Shown here piece after piece: positions 26,963-34,678 of a stretch of 61,040 nt of DNA; position 1 is the stretch's first letter, and each line of letters begins with the position of its first letter. A model generated the notes under the pieces. That model had not been told where the DNA came from and ran no database searches. It saw only the letters and a list, made by a program, of their open reading frames with translations. The stretch covers positions 1 through 61,040 of the forward strand of contig CALXBH010000064.1 in NCBI GenBank assembly GCA_944386475.1, given 5' to 3'. The stretch comes from an uncultured Clostridia bacterium (lineage in GTDB: Bacteria > Bacillota > Clostridia > Oscillospirales > Ruminococcaceae). A program made the translations under genes and the position numbers.

Positions 26963-27871
26963 ATGGATTTTTTCTCCACCGTTTGGGAGTATGTGAAGCA
27001 GTTTTCCTCCACCCTTTGGGATTCGGTCATCAGTGTATTGGCAACCTTCCGGATCACCGACGCGATTGATATTCTGCTTTTAACCTATATTATTTACCTG
27101 GCGATTAAGCTGATCCGGGAGACCAGGGCCCAACAGCTGTTAAAGGGCATTATTTTATTCGCTATTGCCAGCGTGGTGGCGAATGTTTTGTCTTTAAACG
27201 CTATCAGCTACCTGCTGCAAAGGGTGTTTGACATCGGTGTTATCGCCCTGATTGTCGTCTTCCAGCCGGAGCTTCGCCGGGCGCTGGAAAAACTGGGGCG
27301 GACCAAGGTGCGCAATTTCGGCGTATTCGGCATTGGCAGCGAGCATTACGAAAAAGCTGAGCAAGAGTGGGGCCATACCATTGAGGTTATTGCCACCGCT
27401 GCCAGCGAGCTTTCTAAAACCAAAACCGGCGCGCTGATCGTCTGCGAGCGGCAGACTAAACTGGGTGAGCAGATCAGCACCGGCGTTATTTTGGAGGCCA
27501 AACCCAGTGTGGAACTGTTTGGAAACCTGTTTTTCCACAATTCCCCTCTGCATGACGGGGCGGTCATTATGCGGGACGGCATCATTTTAGCCGCTTCCTG
27601 CTTTTTGCCCAAGCCTCAAAAGGAAGAGCATATCGCCCGCCAGCTTGGTTCCCGCCACCGGGCGGCCATTGGCATGAGCGAAAACTCCGACGCGGTGATC
27701 GTGGTGGTCTCGGAGGAGACGGGGACGATCTCGGTGGCGGAGGACGGTGAAATCTACCGCGATTTTAACCGCGATACGCTGCGCACCTATCTGCGGGGTA
27801 AGCTGATACCGGAAAAACCCGATGAAAACGAAAAGAAAAAGCGGACGTTTTTAAGGGGGAAGAAAAAATGA
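26963..27871 (+). CDS. cdaA: Diadenylate cyclase CdaA
   Basis: A 302-residue membrane enzyme that makes the second messenger cyclic di-AMP from two ATP. Three N-terminal membrane helices (about 28-95) precede the DAC (DisA_N) domain. Both catalytic motifs are present: DGAVIMRDG (about 196-204) and RHRAAIGMSE (about 230-239). Cyclic di-AMP controls potassium and osmolyte balance and cell wall homeostasis. Its stop overlaps the start of cdaR by four bases. In most Firmicutes glmM follows cdaR; here it does not. Confidence 0.95.
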   Translation: MDFFSTVWEYVKQFSSTLWDSVISVLATFRITDAIDILLLTYIIYLAIKLIRETRAQQLLKGIILFAIASVVANVLSLNAISYLLQRVFDIGVIALIVVFQPELRRALEKLGRTKVRNFGVFGIGSEHYEKAEQEWGHTIEVIATAASELSKTKTGALIVCERQTKLGEQISTGVILEAKPSVELFGNLFFHNSPLHDGAVIMRDGIILAASCFLPKPQKEEHIARQLGSRHRAAIGMSENSDAVIVVVSEETGTISVAEDGEIYRDFNRDTLRTYLRGKLIPEKPDENEKKKRTFLRGKKK

Positions 27872-29133
27872 AGAAAAAACGGAACATCGGCAACCTGCTG
27901 GACAACAAAAAATTTGTCATTATCCTCTCCCTGATTATTGCGATTATCACCTGGACGGTGATTGCGGTAACCGTCAATCCCGACCAGAGCGTAACTATTG
28001 AAAACATCCCTGTGACTATTTCGCTGGATAAGTCGGCGGCAAAAGAACAGGGGCTGGACGTTATTTGGGGCGACGACGCCACGGTGAGCGTTTTGGTCCG
28101 CGGCCGCAGGTATAAGGTGGGCGCACTTACCACCGCAAATTTTCAGGCGGTGGCGGACGTTTCCAACGTGACTTCCGCCGGGGAGTATGATTTAAATGTA
28201 TCGGTCACCAAGGTGAGCGACGATCCGGATTACGAAATCGTCTCCAACCAGTCCTTGACGATCAGAGCCCGGTTTGACCATGTTGTCAGCCAGGAGTTCC
28301 CTCTTTATGCCCAGGCAAACGGGATCAGCGCCCAGGATGGCTTTATTTTGGATAACGTCTATGCCACCACCGATTCGGTGACCCTGACAGGCCCTCAAAG
28401 CGATATCGAAAGGGTCGCCAGCGTGGCCGTGGTGTCTGACCGGAATGAAACCATCTCCCAGTCCATGACGATCGATGGGGAACTTGTGATGTACGACGGG
28501 GACGGCAACGCCGTTGATCTGCCCTATGTATCCTATGAGCCCACCAAGCTTCAGCTGACCGTTTCAGTTTCCATGCACAAGACGATCCCATTAACCATCC
28601 GTTTTAACAATATTCCGGACGGGCTGTCAGAAGATACCCTTAAATACACGATCACTCCTTCTACCGTGGAGGTTGCAGGCTCCAGCGAAGCGATCTCCAA
28701 CGTGGCGGAAATCAACCTTGGCTTTGTAGATTTCCGCAACATTGATGTGGGTTCCAGCTTTACCTTTAACATCGGTCTGCCGGCGGGCTTTACCAATGTG
28801 CAGAATGTGACCACCGCTACGGTGAAGTTTGAAACGGATGATTATGTGTCCAAAACGTTTACTGTCAATGAGGTGAATACCGTCAATCCTCCCGACGGAT
28901 ATTCCGTCCAGGTGGACACCCAGAGCTTAAATGTGAAAATTGTGGGAACGGCCGCTGTGATGGAGTCTCTCACCGCCCAGGATATTGTGGCTGCGGTGGA
29001 CTTTGCCGAGGTGACGGTGAGTTCCGGTCAGTTTAGGGCGCCTATTAAGATCACGATACCGGGGCAGAGCGAGCCCTGCTGGGCAGTGGGCGAGTATGAG
29101 GCGCTGGTGACCGCTACCCCCAACGGCAGTTAA
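27868..29133 (+). CDS. cdaR: CdaA regulator CdaR (YbbR-domain protein)
   Basis: A 421-residue extracytoplasmic protein: one N-terminal membrane anchor (about 17-38) and then a chain of four or so YbbR-like beta domains, with recurrent segments such as VSVSMHKTIPLTIRF and VDTQSLNVKIVGTAA. CdaR binds CdaA at the membrane and modulates cyclic di-AMP synthesis. Four-base overlap with cdaA gives coupled translation. No cytoplasmic domain. Confidence 0.93.
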   Translation: MKKKRNIGNLLDNKKFVIILSLIIAIITWTVIAVTVNPDQSVTIENIPVTISLDKSAAKEQGLDVIWGDDATVSVLVRGRRYKVGALTTANFQAVADVSNVTSAGEYDLNVSVTKVSDDPDYEIVSNQSLTIRARFDHVVSQEFPLYAQANGISAQDGFILDNVYATTDSVTLTGPQSDIERVASVAVVSDRNETISQSMTIDGELVMYDGDGNAVDLPYVSYEPTKLQLTVSVSMHKTIPLTIRFNNIPDGLSEDTLKYTITPSTVEVAGSSEAISNVAEINLGFVDFRNIDVGSSFTFNIGLPAGFTNVQNVTTATVKFETDDYVSKTFTVNEVNTVNPPDGYSVQVDTQSLNVKIVGTAAVMESLTAQDIVAAVDFAEVTVSSGQFRAPIKITIPGQSEPCWAVGEYEALVTATPNGS

Positions 29134-29152
29134 CAGGAAAAAGGAGACCGAT

Positions 29153-30745
29153 ATGCCGATTTATCTGTCAGGAATTATAACCGGGCTGGATCAGGCGGAG
29201 CAGGAAGCCATCCGCCTGGCGAAAAAGCGTCTGGGTGTGCCGGAAAGCCGGATTACCGCTGCTTATCTTGTAAAGCAGTCGCTGGATGCCCGCCACCGGG
29301 ATCATCCTCATTTTGTAAGCACGGTGGGAATCGAACTCACCTCTCACGAGTCGGAGGCTGCTTTAGCAGCCTCCGACCCTTGTATATCTTACCGGGAACG
29401 GTTTTCCCTTTCCCTCTCCCCGGGCAAAGAAAAACCGGAGGGCCGCATGGTGGTGGCGGGCTTTGGGCCTGCGGGGATGTTTGCGGCGCTTTTGCTGGCG
29501 AAATACGGCTACCGCCCCCTGGTGCTGGAGCGGGGCGGCCCGGTGGAGCGCCGGGTGCAGGCGGTGGAGGAGTTTTGGAAAACCGGCAGGCTTTCGGAAA
29601 ACTGCAACGTCCAGTTTGGGGAAGGGGGCGCGGGCACCTTTTCGGACGGCAAGCTGACAACCCGCATCTCGGACCCCTATTGCGAGTATGTGCTGGCCGC
29701 CTTGGCGGAACATGGCGCTCCGCCGGATATTTTAAAACGCGCCAAGCCCCATATCGGAACCGACAAGCTGCGGGGTGTGGTGAAAAACATCCGGGAGGAG
29801 ATCCTTTCTTTAGGCGGAGAGGTGCTGTTTGACACCGCTTTGACCGGCCTTTGTCTTAGAGAGGGAAAACTTGTCGGCGTCAAGACCTCTAAAGGCGAAA
29901 TCCCCGCTTCCGCCTTGCTGCTGGCCATCGGCCACAGCGCCCGGGACACCTTTTTTATGCTGCGGGATATGGGCATCTCTATGGAGGCAAAGCCCTTTTC
30001 GGTAGGCGCCAGGATCGAACAGCGCCAGGAGGTTGTCGAGCGGGGATTATACGGCCGCCTGGCGGGAGACCCAAGGCTCCCCAAAGGGGAATACCAGCTT
30101 TCCTACCGGGAAAACGATCGGGGGGTGTACACCTTCTGCATGTGCCCGGGAGGAACAGTGGTCCCCGCCGCCTCGGAAGCGGGGGGCGTTGTCACCAATG
30201 GGATGAGCGAGTACGCCAGAGACCGGGAAAACGCCAACGCCGCGCTGGTGGTATCGGTGGGGCCTCAGGATTTCGGCAGCGATCCCATGGAGGCGGTGGC
30301 CTTTCAGCGCCGGCTGGAACAGGCGGCGTTTGCCGCGGGAGGCGGCTATAAGGCGCCGGCGACAACAGTCGGCCGCTTTTTGGAAGGAAAGCCCGGCATT
30401 CAGTTAAAAAGCGTGCGGCCAAGCTACGCGCTGGGAGTCACCGGCGCGGATTTCCGGCAGCTTTTGCCGGAGCCGGTGACGGATATGATGGAAAAAGGCC
30501 TTCGGCGGTTTGAGCGAAAGCTCCACGGCTTTGGTAGTGCCGACGGCGTTTTAACCGGGGTGGAGACGAGGACCTCCTCGCCGGTGCGGATCCTGCGGCA
30601 GGAGGCGACCCGCATGGCTCCGGGGGCTGAGGGGCTGTATCCCTGCGGCGAGGGAGCCGGTTATGCCGGCGGCATTATGAGCGCTGCGGTGGACGGGCTG
30701 CGAACCGCCGCGGCGGTGATTGAGCGCTTTGCGCCGGAGGATTAA
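29153..30745 (+). CDS. FAD-dependent dehydrogenase-like protein (COG2509 family)
   Basis: A 530-residue flavoprotein of the uncharacterised COG2509 family. Residues 1-75 form a small N-terminal alpha/beta domain; the FAD-binding motif VVAGFGPAGMFAALLLAKYGYRP starts near residue 98. NVQFGEGGAGTFSDGKLTTR (about 147-166) is a family hallmark, and CMCPGG, GEGAGYAGGIMSAAVDG (about 500-516) closes the FAD site. The reaction is unknown; members are widespread single-copy genes in Firmicutes. ATG 29153 follows AAGGAG and lies 19 bases after cdaR, so it is probably in the cdaA operon. Confidence 0.85.
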   Translation: MPIYLSGIITGLDQAEQEAIRLAKKRLGVPESRITAAYLVKQSLDARHRDHPHFVSTVGIELTSHESEAALAASDPCISYRERFSLSLSPGKEKPEGRMVVAGFGPAGMFAALLLAKYGYRPLVLERGGPVERRVQAVEEFWKTGRLSENCNVQFGEGGAGTFSDGKLTTRISDPYCEYVLAALAEHGAPPDILKRAKPHIGTDKLRGVVKNIREEILSLGGEVLFDTALTGLCLREGKLVGVKTSKGEIPASALLLAIGHSARDTFFMLRDMGISMEAKPFSVGARIEQRQEVVERGLYGRLAGDPRLPKGEYQLSYRENDRGVYTFCMCPGGTVVPAASEAGGVVTNGMSEYARDRENANAALVVSVGPQDFGSDPMEAVAFQRRLEQAAFAAGGGYKAPATTVGRFLEGKPGIQLKSVRPSYALGVTGADFRQLLPEPVTDMMEKGLRRFERKLHGFGSADGVLTGVETRTSSPVRILRQEATRMAPGAEGLYPCGEGAGYAGGIMSAAVDGLRTAAAVIERFAPED

Positions 30746-30760
30746 ACGGAATAAACGACA

Positions 30761-30797
30761 AAAAACGGCTTGGAGGATTTTCCTCCAAGCCGTTTTT
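30761..30797. terminator. Terminator after the cdaA operon
   Basis: A 17-bp perfect stem, AAAAACGGCTTGGAGGA and its inverse copy, around TTT. It may also end the fur transcript from the other side. Confidence 0.85.
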
Positions 30798-30809
30798 GCT
30801 CAGTGGCGG

Positions 30810-31286
30810 TCATTTTTCCTGGGGATCATGCTTTTCCTTTTTTAGCGCCTGGCAGTCGGGACACAAGCCAAAGATTTCAAAGGAGTGGCCGGTGACGGTA
30901 AAGCCGTTTTTCTCGCCCACCGCTACTGAAAACTGCTCCACCGGACATTCATCGATGGAAACGGTCTTCCGGCATCCCACACAGATTAAATGATGCCGGT
31001 GGCCCCGCTGGGAAAAGCGGTAGTACTGGCTTGTATCCCCCGGCAGGAATGCTTTTTCAATCACGCCGCACTGCTCTAAGCTCCCCAGGGTGCGGTAGAC
31101 GGTGGAAAGGCCATAGTTTTCCCCGGCGGCCTTTAGGGAGAGGTAAAGCTCCTCCGCGGTCATGGGCGCATGGTGGGCTAAAAGCGCCGTTAAAATCCCC
31201 TCCCGCTGCCGGGTGACTTTTAAATGGTATTTTTTTAACAGTGCAGGGATCTCCAAAGGGGCATCGTCTTGATGATGACAGGGCAT
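30810..31286 (-). CDS. Fur-family metal-dependent regulator
   Basis: A 158-residue Fur/Zur/PerR family repressor. The winged helix occupies about 10-85 (VTRQREGILTALL, STVYRTLGSLEQCGVI). The metal-sensing part has HRHHLICVGC and, near the end, LCPDC; these two CxxC pairs form the structural zinc site. Whether it senses Fe, Mn, Zn or peroxide cannot be decided by eye. It is the second gene of an operon headed by a membrane permease, and a near-consensus Fur box lies at the start of that operon, implying autoregulation. Confidence 0.9.
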   Translation of the reverse strand: MPCHHQDDAPLEIPALLKKYHLKVTRQREGILTALLAHHAPMTAEELYLSLKAAGENYGLSTVYRTLGSLEQCGVIEKAFLPGDTSQYYRFSQRGHRHHLICVGCRKTVSIDECPVEQFSVAVGEKNGFTVTGHSFEIFGLCPDCQALKKEKHDPQEK

Positions 31287-31309
31287 GGACTTATTCCTTC
31301 CTTTCCCGT

Positions 31310-32179
31310 TTACAGCAGATTCATCAGCAGCTGAATCACAACGCCGGATACCATTCCCACCGCCAGGATGCAGAGAATGATTTTAAAAGCCTCTTTTTTG
31401 TTGCCTTTCCGGCCTTTTAAAAGCAGGATGTAGCCAAAGCCGGTGCCGGTAATCAGACCTGCCACGGCAGAGCCAAAGCTGATGGTTCCCTGGACGAACA
31501 GTTCGGTAATTAAAACCGAGGCGGCGCATCCGGGAATCAGTCCGATAATAGCGGTCAAAACCGGCTGGAAGATGCTGTCGTTTAACAGCAGGGAGCCGAT
31601 CCGGTCCTCGCCGATCCAGAAAACGATCAGATTGATGGCAAGCAGGGTGACTAAGATAAACAGGCCGATCTTAATGGTGTGCTCCAGCGCGGTGAGGAAG
31701 ATTGACCGGTGATGATGGCAGCAGCTTCCTTCGGGGTGTTCCCCCAGTTCGCCCTGTTCCTCGGGGGCAGGATGGGCTTTTAACACTTCCTTTCGGAAAA
31801 GGGTGTACTTAAACAGGTAACCGGCGGCGATGGCGATAAGCACCTTGATCCCGATTAAGGGGAGGATGGCCCAGGCGTTGTCAAAATGGGAGATCAAAAT
31901 GGGAACCGCTTCATCCGAGGTGGAAATAAACACGGCGATCAGTGTTCCCGCGCCGATCACCCCTCCATTATACAGGGAGGCACAGGCGGCGGAAAAGCCG
32001 CACTGGGGGATGCACCCCAGCAAAGAGCCTACCACCGGGCCGATGGAACCAATCCGGGACTGATGCAGCTTTCCCGCGTTCATCCGGCCCTCCATCCACT
32101 CCATCAGCAGGTAGACAAGGTATAAAATTGGTATGGTTTTTAAGGTGTCCAAACCAGTATCCAATAAAACGTCCAACAA
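31310..32179 (-). CDS. Putative metal (manganese-type) transporter permease
   Basis: A 289-residue integral membrane protein with about eight helices. Conserved polar helix motifs are VGSLLGCIPQCGFSAACASLY (about 50-70), STSDEAVPILI and LIPGCAASVLITELF. The cytoplasmic loop near residue 155 carries CCHHHH, a likely metal site. It belongs to a family variously annotated putative manganese transporter or arsenic efflux protein. Start TTG 32179, nine bases after AGGAG. Twenty-three bases separate it from the Fur-family gene, and a Fur-type operator covers its transcription start, so metal-dependent expression is very likely. Confidence 0.8.
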   Translation of the reverse strand: MLDVLLDTGLDTLKTIPILYLVYLLMEWMEGRMNAGKLHQSRIGSIGPVVGSLLGCIPQCGFSAACASLYNGGVIGAGTLIAVFISTSDEAVPILISHFDNAWAILPLIGIKVLIAIAAGYLFKYTLFRKEVLKAHPAPEEQGELGEHPEGSCCHHHRSIFLTALEHTIKIGLFILVTLLAINLIVFWIGEDRIGSLLLNDSIFQPVLTAIIGLIPGCAASVLITELFVQGTISFGSAVAGLITGTGFGYILLLKGRKGNKKEAFKIILCILAVGMVSGVVIQLLMNLL

Positions 32180-32196
32180 ACGGCGTCACTCCTAAT

Positions 32197-32211
32197 TGAA
32201 AATGATTTTCA
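32197..32211. promoter_or_regulatory. Fur-type 7-1-7 operator
   Basis: TGAAAATGATTTTCA is a perfect 7-1-7 palindrome differing from the Fur/PerR consensus TGATAATNATTATCA by one base in each arm. It begins seven bases downstream of the -10 box of the permease-fur promoter, covering the transcription start. Confidence 0.85.
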
Positions 32212-32217
32212 GTTTCA

Positions 32218-32245
32218 ATTATAATCCCTTTTGCCGGTTTGTCAA
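32218..32245 (-). promoter_or_regulatory. Promoter of the permease-fur operon
   Basis: On the minus strand TTGACA (32245-32240), 16-bp spacer, perfect TATAAT (32223-32218). Confidence 0.8.
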
Positions 32246-32305
32246 CTGTTTTTTGTCTTTGAAAGAGAAAAAGAGTATAATGAGAAAAAACAGGAGGTGG
32301 TTTCG

Positions 32306-32971
32306 TTGCTCATCGATGCACATATCCATTCTAAGGGGATCAGCCGGTGCAGCCGGCTGACCGTCCAGCAGGTGCTGGACAGATGCGCACAAGAGCATAC
32401 CCAGGGAATCGTTTTGACCAATCACTTTAAAGAGTCTTATATAAACGAGCCTTTCCGGGACTGGACAAAGCGCTTTGTGAAGGAATATGAGGATGCTAAA
32501 GCCTACGGGGAGCAGGTGGGCATCCAGGTGCTTTTCGGGGCGGAGGTGACCCTTTCCCGGACGCCGAACATCGATTATTTGCTTTATGGCCTTACCCCGG
32601 AGGAGTTTCTCTCGGTTCCCGTGTTATATACCTATACCCAGGAGGAGCTGTACCGGTACTGCTGCGCCAACCGCGCGCTGCTGATCCAGGCACACCCATA
32701 CCGCAACGGGGCGGTGCCCCAGGATCCCCGGTTTTTGCACGGGGTGGAGATTAACTGCCATCCATTGTATAAAACCAATGAAAAACAGCGGGTGACCGCC
32801 TTTGCCAAAGCCCATGACCTGCTTTTAACCTGCGGCTCCGATTACCACGGGGATACCTATAAGCCCCGGTGCGGGATCGAAATGCCGGAAGCAGCGGATA
32901 TAGAGGAATTTGTAAAAAACCTGCGGGAGAAACAATATTCCCTGCTTATACATGATATCGTAACAGCGTAG
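32306..32971 (+). CDS. PHP-domain phosphoesterase
   Basis: A 221-residue polymerase-and-histidinol-phosphatase (PHP) metal hydrolase. Metal ligands are seen in DAHIHSKGISRCS (about 4-16), LTNHF (about 41), FGAEVTLS (about 77), QAHPYRN and finally CGSDYHGD (about 177). These fit the trinuclear site of PHP phosphoesterases. The substrate is unknown. TTG 32306 is selected because AGGAGG lies eight bases upstream; the open frame extends to 32231 without any ribosome site and would overlap the divergent promoter. Confidence 0.85.
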   Translation: MLIDAHIHSKGISRCSRLTVQQVLDRCAQEHTQGIVLTNHFKESYINEPFRDWTKRFVKEYEDAKAYGEQVGIQVLFGAEVTLSRTPNIDYLLYGLTPEEFLSVPVLYTYTQEELYRYCCANRALLIQAHPYRNGAVPQDPRFLHGVEINCHPLYKTNEKQRVTAFAKAHDLLLTCGSDYHGDTYKPRCGIEMPEAADIEEFVKNLREKQYSLLIHDIVTA

Positions 32972-32982
32972 TGGCGGCAGAC

Positions 32983-34317
32983 TTATCCGTCGGTTCGCAC
33001 CGACCGGCGGTAGACGTAAAGGGAGATCACGGCGGCGATGACCTCGGTGATCCAAAAGGCGTTCCAAACGCCGTCGGGGCCAAACAGCCGGCTTAACGCA
33101 TATGCCGCCGGGATAATGATGACCGCGTAGCGGAATAAGGAGATCACAAAGGAGGGGAGCCCTTTGCCCAGCCCCTCCAGCGCTCCCGAGGAGGTCACCG
33201 ATATAGCGGAGACGGCAAAGCCTGCACTGATGATGCGAAGGGCGGTTTCCCCGGCGCGGATGGTCTCCTCGTTTTGGGTAAACAGGCCGATGAGCCAGCC
33301 GGGGCAGGCAAGGCAGACAACCGTCCCGGCCAGCAGGATGGTTCCGCTCATGCACAGGGTGAGAAGATAGATTTTTTTCACCCGCCGGTGCTCCCCAGCG
33401 CCGAAGTTGTAGCCGATCAGCGGGCGCATCCCCTGGATGATTCCGTTGGCGGGCAGATACAAAAAGGTTTGCAGTTTGTAATAGATCCCCAGGATAACCA
33501 CATAGATCTGGGAATAGGCGGACAAAATGGCGTTTAAAGCGGAGATTAACAGAGAGGGCAGGGCGAGGTTAAACGTCGCGGGTACGCCCACGGCATACAG
33601 CCGGACGGCGACTTCCCGGTCGGGGGAAAGATACTGCTTCCCGATGCGAACGGGAATAGGCATTTTCAAGTAGACGATCAGGTAGATTGCAAGAGTCAGC
33701 ACCTGCCCGATGCCGGTGGCCAGCGCCGCGCCTTCAATTCCCATTTGGGGGAACGGGCCGATGCCGAAGATTAAAAAAGGGTCCAGGATAATATTGGCAA
33801 TACACCCGGCGGCCAGGCTCACCATCGTCACTTTCATGCGGCCTACCCCTTGAAAGATCTTTTCAAAGGAAATGCCAAGGGAGATCACCAAAGAAAAGGC
33901 AAATGCGATGACGGAATACCGGATCCCAAGATCGATCACCGGCTGGGAGGAGGTAAAAAGCCTTAAAAAAGCGGGCATCACCGCGATGCAGAGGACAGTG
34001 AGCACAACCCCGTGGATGGCGGCGAAAAGCAGTCCCTGGGTGGCCGACTGGTTTGCTTTTTTCTTGTCCCCTGCCCCTAGGTAATAGGCAATGGACGCGC
34101 TGATGCCGACGCCGAAACCGATGGCTACGGCGTTAATAAAATTCTGCACCGGGAATACCAGGGACAGCGCGTTCATAGCGTCCTCGCTGATTTTCGCCAC
34201 AAAAAAGCTGTCCACGATGTTGTATAAGGAGTTAACCAGCATGGAAAGCGCCATGGGAAGCCCCATGCTCATCAGCAGGGAGAAAACCGGTTTTTCTTTC
34301 ATAAAGGTTTCGTTCAC
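32983..34317 (-). CDS. MATE-family efflux transporter
   Basis: A 444-residue MATE exporter with twelve helices; the first is LLMSMGLPMALSMLVNSLYNIVDSFFVA and the internal repeat begins near residue 240. The sequence is of the DinF/NorM-like clostridial group. GTG 34317 follows GAGGAGG by seven bases. Unlike the other MATE gene, it has a consensus promoter and a leader of about 130 bases containing an intrinsic terminator, which suggests control by transcription attenuation. Confidence 0.9.
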   Translation of the reverse strand: MNETFMKEKPVFSLLMSMGLPMALSMLVNSLYNIVDSFFVAKISEDAMNALSLVFPVQNFINAVAIGFGVGISASIAYYLGAGDKKKANQSATQGLLFAAIHGVVLTVLCIAVMPAFLRLFTSSQPVIDLGIRYSVIAFAFSLVISLGISFEKIFQGVGRMKVTMVSLAAGCIANIILDPFLIFGIGPFPQMGIEGAALATGIGQVLTLAIYLIVYLKMPIPVRIGKQYLSPDREVAVRLYAVGVPATFNLALPSLLISALNAILSAYSQIYVVILGIYYKLQTFLYLPANGIIQGMRPLIGYNFGAGEHRRVKKIYLLTLCMSGTILLAGTVVCLACPGWLIGLFTQNEETIRAGETALRIISAGFAVSAISVTSSGALEGLGKGLPSFVISLFRYAVIIIPAAYALSRLFGPDGVWNAFWITEVIAAVISLYVYRRSVRTDG

Positions 34318-34343
34318 AGAAAATCCTCCTCAAATTTCAAAAA

Positions 34344-34404
34344 TGCCGCGGGGTTTGCGGCAAACAAAAAGCCACACAATTATCAAAGGTGATAACTGTG
34401 TGGC
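34344..34404 (-). promoter_or_regulatory. Leader terminator/attenuator of the MATE gene
   Basis: On the minus strand a 14-bp hairpin (34404-34391 with 34384-34371; stem start GCCACACAG) is followed by TTTTTGTTTG, an intrinsic terminator inside the leader. A second small hairpin TGCCGC/GCGGCA (34362-34344) comes next, before the ribosome site. A short frame starting TTG near 34435 runs through the terminator and could be a leader peptide, but it lacks a clear ribosome site. Arrangement fits attenuation; the signal is unknown. Confidence 0.6.
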
Positions 34405-34454
34405 GAAAAGGGAACAGCGTCCAAAAAATCCACAACGAAATTTTAACGGTTTTT

Positions 34455-34482
34455 ATTATAGCGTGGAATCAAATTTTGTCAA
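34455..34482 (-). promoter_or_regulatory. Consensus promoter of the MATE gene
   Basis: On the minus strand TTGACA (34482-34477), 16-bp spacer, TATAAT (34460-34455); both boxes are perfect. Confidence 0.85.
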
Positions 34483-34559
34483 GGTGTTTTTCGGGGATTT
34501 CTGGGAAAAACCACTGAAAAATCCGGTGAATTTTTTACACCTGAATGCAGAAAAAAGGA

Positions 34560-34588
34560 TTGTTTTTAGGGAGTACATGCAGTAAAAT
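34560..34588 (+). promoter_or_regulatory. Possible promoter of the large glycosidase gene
   Basis: TTGTTT (34560-34565), 17-bp spacer, TAAAAT (34583-34588), about 90 bases before ATG 34679. Confidence 0.4.
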
Positions 34589-34678
34589 AAAACAAATCTC
34601 AGGGGATAGCCCTGCCCAAAATTCTTATCATCATCAGATTTCTTCGGCTTTTGGCCGGAGAGAGGAGGTACGAAGCGT

